NCBI RefSeq assembly: GCF_013409645.1
Contig: NZ_JACCBG010000001.1
Span: forward strand, 4,028,001-4,092,000
Direction: 5' to 3'
DNA: 64,000 nucleotides
Source of the DNA: Nocardioides panaciterrulae
GTDB lineage: Bacteria; Actinomycetota; Actinomycetes; Propionibacteriales; Nocardioidaceae
The position numbers were made by a program, and so were the translations under genes. Position 1 is the first letter of the stretch; the number at the start of each line of letters is the position of its first letter. The notes under the pieces are model-generated. The model made no database searches. It was not told the origin of the DNA and worked only from the letters and a program-made list of their open reading frames with translations. Shown piece by piece: positions 58,243 through 64,000 of the stretch.

Positions 58243-58994
58243 GACTTCTCCTTCGTGCTCTTGCGCTCCAGGAACGCCGTCATCCGTCGCTGCTTGTCCT
58301 CGGTCTCGAACAGCACCGCCTGCGCGACGTCGTCGATCAGCGGGTGCGCCTCGCGGGGCGCGTGGAAGACCGACTTGGTCAGGCGTACGGCGAGGGGCGC
58401 CTGCTTCGCGATCCGGTCCGCGAGCCGGTGCCCGGCCGCCACCAGCTGGTCGGGCTCGACGACCTCGGTGAGCAGGTGCACGGCCAGCGCCTCCTCGGCG
58501 GACAGGATCCGCCCGGCGAGCAGCACCTCCTTGGCGACCGGCTCGCCGACCAGCTCGGCCAGCCGCCAGGACGCGCCGGCGGCGGCCAGGATGCCGAGCC
58601 CCGGCTCGGGGTTCCCGATCCGCACCGCGGACGTGCCGATCCGGAAGTCGCAGGCGTAGGCCAGCTCGGCGCCGCCGCCCAGCGCGTAGCCGTCGAGCAG
58701 CCCGATCACCGGCATCGGCAGCCGCCGGACCCGGTCGAAGATCGAGGAGTTGATGCCGCGCAGCGCGTCCTCGCGCCGCCGCTCGCGCAGCTGGGCGATG
58801 TCGGCGCCGGCCGCGAAGTTCCCCCCCTCGCCCACCAGCAGCGCCACCCGGGGCCGCTCCTCGAGCAGCGCGCAGACGGCGTGCAGCGCGGCCACCGTGT
58901 CGGCGTCTATGGCGTTGCGGACCTCGGGCCGGTTCAGCCGCAGGACCACGCGGTCCTCGGTCTCCTCGACCAGGACCGGGCTCGCGGCGCTCAT
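58239..58994 (-). CDS. Enoyl-CoA hydratase/isomerase, PaaF/PaaG-type
   Basis: 251 residues of the crotonase family. RLNRPEVRNAIDADTV, the oxyanion AAGADIAQL, the second oxyanion segment DGYALGGGAELAYACDF and NPEPGLGILAAAGAS, where the usual catalytic Glu is offset. It could be the PaaF hydratase or the PaaG ring isomerase; only one crotonase is present here, so the other must be elsewhere. The ATG overlaps the paaE stop. Confidence 0.82.
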   Translation of the reverse strand: MSAASPVLVEETEDRVVLRLNRPEVRNAIDADTVAALHAVCALLEERPRVALLVGEGGNFAAGADIAQLRERRREDALRGINSSIFDRVRRLPMPVIGLLDGYALGGGAELAYACDFRIGTSAVRIGNPEPGLGILAAAGASWRLAELVGEPVAKEVLLAGRILSAEEALAVHLLTEVVEPDQLVAAGHRLADRIAKQAPLAVRLTKSVFHAPREAHPLIDDVAQAVLFETEDKQRRMTAFLERKSTKEKS

Positions 58995-60088
58995 GCGTCG
59001 AAGTCCACGGTGACGCAGTCGCCGACCGGGTAGGTCTGGCAGGTCAGCACGAACCCGGCGTCGACCTCGGCCGGCTCCAGGGCGTAGTTGCGGCGCATGT
59101 CGACCTCGCCCTCGCGCACCAGCGCCCGGCACGTGCCGCACACCCCGCCCTTGCAGGCGAACGGCAGGTCCGAGCGGGCGGCCTGGGCGGCGTCGAGGAT
59201 CGTCCGGTCCCGCGGCATCGGCGCGGTCGCCGAGAGGCCGTCGAGCACGACCGTCACGTCGCTGGTCTCGCCGGTGACCACCGGGCCCGCGCGGTGCAGC
59301 TCCGGCGGCGGCTCGTCGACGTAGAACAGCTCGAAGTGCACCCGCTCGGGCGGTACGCCGAGCTCGGCGAGCACCGCGCGGGCGTCGTTGATCATCGCGA
59401 ACGGCCCGCACAGCCACACGTGGTCCATCGACCCGACCGGCACCAGCGCGCCCAGCAGCCGGCGCAGCCGGTCGGCATCGAGCCGGCCGGAGAACAGCTC
59501 GACGTCCCGGGGCTCGCGGGAGAGCACGTGCACGACCGAGAAGCGGGGGCCGTAGCGGTTCTTCAGGTCGCCGAGCTCCTCGGCGAACATCACCGAGCCG
59601 CTGGTGCGGTTGCCGTAGAGCAGCGTCACCTCAGCCTCGGGGTGGGTCAGCACGGTGCTCGCGATCGACAGCATCGGGGTGATGCCGGAGCCGGCGGCGA
59701 TGCACAGGTGCCGGCCGCCGGTCGCCGGGTCGGCGCGGAAGCTGCCGGTCGGGGGCTGCACCTCGATCTCGGTGCCGGGCTGCACCTCGTGCACCAGCCA
59801 GGAGGAGAACATGCCGTCGGGGATCTCCCGGACGCCGATCCGCGGGCGGGAGCCGGCCGGCGCGCAGATGGAGTAGGAGCGCCGGTGCTCCACGCCGTCG
59901 ATCACCCGGCGCAGGGTCAGCGCCTGGCCGGCGGCGAAGTCGAAGGCCTCGGCGAGGTGGTCGGGCACGTCGAAGGTCACCGCGACCGCGTCGTCGGTGA
60001 GCCGCTCGATCCCGGCGACGGTCAGGGGGTGGAAGGGGGCCGTGCGGCTGTTGACCCTCTCGGGGGCCGCGGTGGCGACGGTCGTCAT
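58991..60088 (-). CDS. paaE: Phenylacetyl-CoA epoxidase reductase subunit
   Basis: 365 residues. The N-terminal ferredoxin reductase part (LTLRRVIDGVEHRRSYSIC, GSGITPMLSIASTVL, LCGPFAMIND) is followed by a plant-type 2Fe-2S domain with CKGGVCGTC and a distal Cys in FVLTCQTYP. It passes electrons from NADPH to the PaaA di-iron centre. It is separated by seven bases from paaD. Confidence 0.93.
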   Translation of the reverse strand: MTTVATAAPERVNSRTAPFHPLTVAGIERLTDDAVAVTFDVPDHLAEAFDFAAGQALTLRRVIDGVEHRRSYSICAPAGSRPRIGVREIPDGMFSSWLVHEVQPGTEIEVQPPTGSFRADPATGGRHLCIAAGSGITPMLSIASTVLTHPEAEVTLLYGNRTSGSVMFAEELGDLKNRYGPRFSVVHVLSREPRDVELFSGRLDADRLRRLLGALVPVGSMDHVWLCGPFAMINDARAVLAELGVPPERVHFELFYVDEPPPELHRAGPVVTGETSDVTVVLDGLSATAPMPRDRTILDAAQAARSDLPFACKGGVCGTCRALVREGEVDMRRNYALEPAEVDAGFVLTCQTYPVGDCVTVDFDA

Positions 60089-60095
60089 GGCGGTC

Positions 60096-60629
60096 TCAGA
60101 TCTCCTTGACGTGCTCGAACGGCTCGAGGCAGCCGGTGCAGCGGTAGAGCGCCTTGCACGACGTCGGCCCGAACTCGCTGGTCAGCTCGACCTCGGCCGA
60201 GCCGCAGCGCGGGCAGGACACGGCGCGCCGGGCGGGCAGCAGGTCCAGGGCGATCGGCCCGGTCGTACGCCGGGCCGGGCCCGGCGCCGAGATCCCCGCG
60301 TCGGCCAGTGCCCGCCGGCCGCGCTCGCTGATCCAGTCGCTGGACCACGCCGGTGAGAGCTCCACCTTGACGCGGACCTCGGTGAAGCCGGCGTCGGTGA
60401 GCCGGTGCACCAGGTCGTCGCGCATGGTGGCCATGGCCGGGCAGCCGGAGTAGGTCGGGGTGATCGCGACCACGGCCGCCCCGTCGTCGGTGACGTCCAC
60501 GCCGCGCAGCACGCCGAGGTCGGCCAGCGTCAGCATCGGCATCTCGGGGTCGGTGACCGTGCGAGCCACGTCGTACGCCCGCTCGCGCAGCGCCTCCCGG
60601 TCGGTCCCGACGGTCTCCATGAGGCTCAC
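60096..60629 (-). CDS. paaD: Phenylacetyl-CoA epoxidase assembly protein PaaD
   Basis: 177 residues. An N-terminal MIP18/SufT-like domain (TVTDPEMPMLTLADLGVLR, PTYSGCPAMATM) is followed by a C-terminal zinc-type cluster (CPRCGSAEV, TSCKALYRC, CLEPFEH). It helps mature the iron centre of the epoxidase. The GTG overlapping the paaC stop by four bases is preferred; an ATG three codons later is the alternative. Confidence 0.9.
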   Translation of the reverse strand: MSLMETVGTDREALRERAYDVARTVTDPEMPMLTLADLGVLRGVDVTDDGAAVVAITPTYSGCPAMATMRDDLVHRLTDAGFTEVRVKVELSPAWSSDWISERGRRALADAGISAPGPARRTTGPIALDLLPARRAVSCPRCGSAEVELTSEFGPTSCKALYRCTGCLEPFEHVKEI

Positions 60630-61585
60630 CACTGGCCCGCCGGGTGGGCGCGGGCGACCACCTGCATCTCGGCGAGCATCCGGCTCAGCGCCTCGGTGTG
60701 CAGCCCGTCGCGGCCGGTGCGGCCCGAGACGCCGGCCAGCGCCCCGCGCTGCGGTCGCTCGACGCCGCTCATGGTGAAGACCTGCTCGAGCACCACGTCG
60801 ACCTCGTCGGCCAGGCCGGCGGGATCGACGCCGACGCCGGCTTCGGCCATCGCCCGCTCGACCGGGTGGCCGGCGAGCAACTCGGGGTAGAGCGGCCACA
60901 GCTCCGCCAGCGCGGCCAGCAGCCGGCGCCGGGACTCCTCGGTGCCCCGGGCGAGGGTGAGGAACCAGCGGCCGGCGTAGTCGCGGTGGTAGGTCAGCTC
61001 CTTGACGCCCTTGGCGGCCACCGCCGCCAGCACGGTGTCGCGGCTGGCGGTGAGCCGCTCGAGCACGGCGAGCCGGGTGGTCGCCTGCAGCAGCAGGCGC
61101 ACGATCGTGTGGGCGAAGTCGCCGTTCGGCAGCTCCGCGAGTCGGGTGTTGCGGAACTCCGCGGCCTCGCGGAAGAACGCCAGCGCGTCCTCGGCCGGGA
61201 CCGGCGAGCCCTCCGGCAGCGCCGGCACCACGTCCGCGTCGGCGGCGGCCGCCCGGGCCAGCAGCAGCCGGGCCTGGCCGAGCAGGTCCAGCGCGATGTT
61301 GGCCAGCGCGATGTCCTCCTCGAGGTCGGGCGCGTTGCTGCACCACTCCGCGAGGCGGTGGGAGGCGACCAGCGCGTCGTCGGCCAGCATCAGGCAGTAC
61401 GTCGCGAGCCCGGCCGCGTCCACGCCTTCGGGGATGGTCGTGTCGACGCCGGCCAGCGGGTCCTCGAAGTCCGTGCCGAACGCCCACTGCGAGGAGTCGG
61501 TGCCGAGCAGGCCGTCGAAGATGCTGCCGTGCTCGTCGTTCGGGTCCGGCGCCGAGTGCGAGGGCTGGTGGGAGATGTCGCTCAT
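60626..61585 (-). CDS. paaC: Phenylacetyl-CoA epoxidase structural subunit PaaC
   Basis: 319 residues. The ferritin-like PaaC core is clear: LMLADDALVASHRLAEW, IALANIALDLLGQARLLL, AAEFRNTRLAELPNGDFA, KELTYHRDYAGRW. It lacks a full di-iron set, as expected of the structural partner of PaaA. The N-terminal 60 residues are a longer, acidic extension. Confidence 0.93.
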   Translation of the reverse strand: MSDISHQPSHSAPDPNDEHGSIFDGLLGTDSSQWAFGTDFEDPLAGVDTTIPEGVDAAGLATYCLMLADDALVASHRLAEWCSNAPDLEEDIALANIALDLLGQARLLLARAAAADADVVPALPEGSPVPAEDALAFFREAAEFRNTRLAELPNGDFAHTIVRLLLQATTRLAVLERLTASRDTVLAAVAAKGVKELTYHRDYAGRWFLTLARGTEESRRRLLAALAELWPLYPELLAGHPVERAMAEAGVGVDPAGLADEVDVVLEQVFTMSGVERPQRGALAGVSGRTGRDGLHTEALSRMLAEMQVVARAHPAGQW

Positions 61586-61628
61586 CTGGGTTCCTGATCC
61601 GTGGCCGGGGGCGGTGCCCCCGGTGGGT

Positions 61629-61934
61629 TCACATGTGGGGGACGTTGTCGGGGATCGAGTAGAACGTCGGGTGCCGGTAGACCTTGTCGCCGCTGGGCGC
61701 GAACATCGGGTCCTTCTCGTCCGGGCTCGAGGCGGTGATCGCGTCGGAGCGGACCACCCAGATGCTCACGCCCTCGTTGCGGCGGGTGTAGACGTCGCGG
61801 GCGTGCCGGACCGCCATCTCGTCGTCGGGCGCGTGCAGCGAGCCGACGTGGACGTGGTTGAGGCCGCGCTTGCCGCGCACGAACACCTCGTAGAGCGGCC
61901 ACTCGGCGCTGGTCGGAGGGGTCTGCTCGCTCAT
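61629..61934 (-). CDS. paaB: Phenylacetyl-CoA epoxidase subunit PaaB
   Basis: 101 residues, normal for PaaB. WPLYEVFVRGKRGLNHVHVG, ALHARDVYTRR-like AVRHARDVYTRRNEG and the C-terminal KVYRHPTFYSIPDNVPHM identify it. It bridges PaaAC units. The ATG overlaps the paaA stop; a 43-base gap separates it from paaC. Confidence 0.94.
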   Translation of the reverse strand: MSEQTPPTSAEWPLYEVFVRGKRGLNHVHVGSLHAPDDEMAVRHARDVYTRRNEGVSIWVVRSDAITASSPDEKDPMFAPSGDKVYRHPTFYSIPDNVPHM

Positions 61935-62932
61935 CGGGTGCTCTCCTCCTCGACGCGGGCCTGCTGGGCCCCGGCAATTCGGCTGCGTGCGGCGAACGCG
62001 GTCGCGGCCTCCCGGACCCAGGCGCCGTCCTCGTGGGCGCGCCGCCGGTGGGCGATCCGCTGGGCGTTGCACGGGCCGTTGCCCTTGACCACGGCCATGA
62101 ACTCCTCCCAGTCCGGCTCACCGAAGTCGTGGTGGCCGCGGTCCTCGTTCCAGACCAGGTCGGGGTCGGGCAGCGTGACGCCGAGCGCCTCGGCCTGCGG
62201 GACGGTCATGTCGACGAACCGCTGGCGCAGGTCGTCGTTGGTGTTGCGCTTGATGCCCCAGGCCATCGACTGGGCGGTGTTCGGCGACTCCGCGTCCGGC
62301 GGGCCGAACATCATCAGCGCGGGCCACCAGAACCGGTCCACCGACTCCTGGACCATCGCGCGCTGCTCGTCGGTGCCGCGCATCATCGTCATCAGCAGCT
62401 CGTAGCCCTGCCGCTGGTGGAAGGACTCCTCCTTGCAGATGCGGATCATCGCGCGGCCGTAGGGGCCGAAGGAGGTGCGGCACAGCGGGACCTGGTTGCA
62501 GATCGCGGCGCCGTCGACCAGCCAGCCGATGGTGCCCACGTCGGCGTACGACAGCGTCGGGTAGTTGAAGATCGAGGAGTACTTCTGCCGGCCCTCGATC
62601 AGCATCTCGGTCAGCTCGGCCCGGGAGACCCCGAGCGTCTCGCACGCGGAGTAGAGGTAGAGCCCGTGGCCGGCCTCGTCCTGCACCTTGGCCAGCAGGA
62701 TCGCCTTGCGGCGCAGCGACGGCGCGCGGGTGAGCCAGTTGCCCTCGGGCTGCATGCCGATGATCTCGGAGTGGGCGTGCTGGGCCACCTGGCGCACCAG
62801 CGTCTTCCGGTAGCCCTCCGGCATCCAGTCGCGCGGCTCGATCCGGTCGTTCCTCGCGATCGTCGCGTCGAAGCCGGCCAGCAGCCGGTCCTCGTCGGGC
62901 GCGTCGAGAGGGGCGCTGGGGGTGGTCGTCAT
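61931..62932 (-). CDS. paaA: Phenylacetyl-CoA epoxidase catalytic subunit PaaA
   Basis: 333 residues. Di-iron ligands are seen in KVQDEAGHGLYLYS and CKEESFHQRQG, with QHAHSEIIGMQPEGNW upstream. It epoxidises the ring of phenylacetyl-CoA. It is first gene of the operon, with GGAGG before the ATG and a TACGCT -10 candidate (62953-62958). Confidence 0.95.
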   Translation of the reverse strand: MTTTPSAPLDAPDEDRLLAGFDATIARNDRIEPRDWMPEGYRKTLVRQVAQHAHSEIIGMQPEGNWLTRAPSLRRKAILLAKVQDEAGHGLYLYSACETLGVSRAELTEMLIEGRQKYSSIFNYPTLSYADVGTIGWLVDGAAICNQVPLCRTSFGPYGRAMIRICKEESFHQRQGYELLMTMMRGTDEQRAMVQESVDRFWWPALMMFGPPDAESPNTAQSMAWGIKRNTNDDLRQRFVDMTVPQAEALGVTLPDPDLVWNEDRGHHDFGEPDWEEFMAVVKGNGPCNAQRIAHRRRAHEDGAWVREAATAFAARSRIAGAQQARVEEESTR

Positions 62933-62959
62933 CGTGCCTCCGGGCAGGGCAGAGCGTAT

Positions 62960-62981
62960 TTACTGACCGAACGGTCTGTAA
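62960..62981. promoter_or_regulatory. PaaR-type palindromic operator between paaA and paaZ
   Basis: A 22-base palindrome with one mismatch: TTACTGACCG-AA-CGGTCTGTAA. It lies between the -10 candidates TACGCT (paaA) and TACTGT at 62982-62987 (paaZ), so a bound repressor would block both. The ACTGACCG half-site resembles the known corynebacterial PaaR half-site ACTNACCG. Confidence 0.65.
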
Positions 62982-63026
62982 TACTGTGGCACGGCCGACC
63001 GCCACCACGCAAGGGAGACTGCTCGC

Positions 63027-64000
63027 ATGAGTGCACTGCTGGAGAGCTACGCCGCCGGACGGTGGTTCCGGGCCGACGACCAGGGCGCGCCGCTGCTCGA
63101 CGCGACCACCGGCGAGGAGGTCGCCCGGATCTCCAGCAAGGGGCTCGACCTGGGCGCGATGACGTCGTACGCCCGCCGGGTCGGCGGCCCGGCGATCCGC
63201 GAGCTGACCTTCCACCAGCGCGCCGCGCTGCTCAAGGAGCTCGGCCTGCACCTGATGGCCGACAAGGACGAGCTGTACGCGCTCTCCTACCGCACCGGCG
63301 CCACCAAGCGGGACTCCTTCGTCGACATCGACGGCGGCCTCGGCACGATGCTGTCCTACTCCAGCAAGGGCCGCCGCGAGCTGCCCAACGACACGGTCGT
63401 GCTCGACGGCGGGCTCGAGCAGCTCGGCCGCGGCGGCACGTTCGTCGGCCAGCACGTCTACACCTCGCGGCCGGGCGTCGCGGTGCAGATCAACGCCTTC
63501 AACTTCCCCGTCTGGGGCATGCTCGAGAAGCTCGCGCCGGCGTTCCTCGCCGGGCTGCCGAGCATCGTGAAGCCGGCCAGCCAGACGGCCTACCTCACCG
63601 AGCTCGTGGTCCGCCGGATCATCGAGTCCGGCATCCTCCCCGAGGGCTCGCTGCAGCTGCTCGCCGGCAGCGCCGGCACCCTGCTCGACGAGCTGACCGT
63701 GCAGGACTCGGTGGCGTTCACCGGCTCCGCCCACACCGCCGGGATGCTGCGCACCCACACCAACGTGCTGCACGGCGGCGTCCAGCTCGGCGTCGAGGCC
63801 GACTCGCTGAACTGCTCGATCCTCGGGCCGGACGTGTCGACCGGCGACCCGGAGTTCGACCTGTTCGTCAAGGGCGTCGTCACCGAGATGACGGTCAAGG
63901 CCGGCCAGAAGTGCACCGCGATCCGCCGGGTGATCGTGCCCGAGGCGATCGCCGGGGACGTCGTCGAGGCGATCTCGGCACGGCTGGCCTCGACCACGGT
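63027..64000 (+). CDS. paaZ: Phenylacetate-pathway aldehyde dehydrogenase/oxepin-CoA hydrolase, 3' end outside window
   Basis: 324 codons are present, covering part of the N-terminal aldehyde dehydrogenase domain. QINAFNFPVWGMLEKLAPA, KPASQTAYLTE, VAFTGSAHTAG, the Glu in LGVEADSLN and the catalytic Cys in GQKCTAIRR are seen. In full PaaZ a C-terminal hydratase domain opens the oxepin ring; it would lie beyond the window, so a lone dehydrogenase cannot be excluded. AAGGGAG lies ten bases before the ATG. It is divergent from paaA. Confidence 0.9.
   Translation, partial: MSALLESYAAGRWFRADDQGAPLLDATTGEEVARISSKGLDLGAMTSYARRVGGPAIRELTFHQRAALLKELGLHLMADKDELYALSYRTGATKRDSFVDIDGGLGTMLSYSSKGRRELPNDTVVLDGGLEQLGRGGTFVGQHVYTSRPGVAVQINAFNFPVWGMLEKLAPAFLAGLPSIVKPASQTAYLTELVVRRIIESGILPEGSLQLLAGSAGTLLDELTVQDSVAFTGSAHTAGMLRTHTNVLHGGVQLGVEADSLNCSILGPDVSTGDPEFDLFVKGVVTEMTVKAGQKCTAIRRVIVPEAIAGDVVEAISARLASTT

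Noticed and set aside
56915..62932. A second crotonase hidden in the paa operon (to supply both PaaF and PaaG)
   Set aside because: Only one crotonase-type product is encoded; all other frames are accounted for by recognised paa genes.
1..64000. tRNA, rRNA, prophage, insertion sequences or CRISPR
   Set aside because: Read through on both strands; no transposase, integrase, phage structural gene, tRNA-like cloverleaf or spaced repeat array was recognised.

Overview
The window is about 70% or more GC, with tightly packed genes, many GTG starts, 4-base start/stop overlaps and TANNNT -10 boxes. Cold-shock protein, menaquinone synthesis (menB), an F420-type deazaflavin oxidoreductase, RecBCD, and pca plus paa aromatic catabolism together point to a high-GC actinobacterium, most like a Nocardioides or close relative. 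That assignment is inferred from gene content and base composition; no rRNA is present. I saw no transposase, prophage gene, CRISPR array, tRNA or rRNA.

Region 1 (1-13.8 kb, mostly minus strand) is one long operon. It encodes a penicillin-recognising (S12) serine hydrolase, a family-5 peptide-binding lipoprotein, a DppB-type permease, a fused DppC-DppD protein, a second ATPase, a second S12 hydrolase, an M20 hydrolase, a GNAT acyltransferase, an enolase-superfamily racemase and a PucR-type regulator. An N-acyl-D-amino-acid deacylase is transcribed divergently. The GNAT, racemase and M20 trio is the known set for irreversible D- to L-amino-acid conversion through N-succinyl intermediates, so I read the region as import and salvage of D-amino-acid peptides. 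The M20 gene has a one-base frameshift in a run of five G (coding strand).

Region 2 (13.8-23.6 kb) holds a sirtuin (cobB), a beta-propeller/phosphoesterase, an ABC exporter pair, two near-identical methyltransferases around an SDR, a duplicated 5' fragment of cobB, menB and a Ddn-like protein. Region 3 (23.6-33 kb) holds an ACT protein and recC-recB-recD. Region 4 (33-41 kb) holds an EamA/LysR divergent pair, cspA, an App1-like phosphatase, a di-iron acyl-ACP desaturase, a universal stress protein, an MFS carrier and a TerC protein behind a probable manganese (yybP-ykoY) riboswitch.

Region 5 (41-55.5 kb) is 4-hydroxybenzoate/protocatechuate degradation. pobA makes protocatechuate, pcaHGBL convert it to 3-oxoadipate, and pcaIJ and pcaF finish to succinyl-CoA and acetyl-CoA. 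Two IclR regulators belong here, and there are two distinct operator types. One is tandem boxes between pcaF and a VOC gene; the other is a near-palindrome placed exactly 53 nt upstream of both pcaH and pobA. An NlpC/P60 gene behind a probable c-di-AMP (ydaO) riboswitch and a two-component system sit inside the cluster. Region 6 (56-64 kb) is phenylacetate degradation: paaABCDE, enoyl-CoA hydratase, hydroxyacyl-CoA dehydrogenase and thioesterase on the minus strand, divergent paaZ (cut by the window end), and a TetR regulator.

Many genes start 6-7 nt after a TANNNT hexamer, so leaderless transcription appears common here. I used this pattern to choose several starts.
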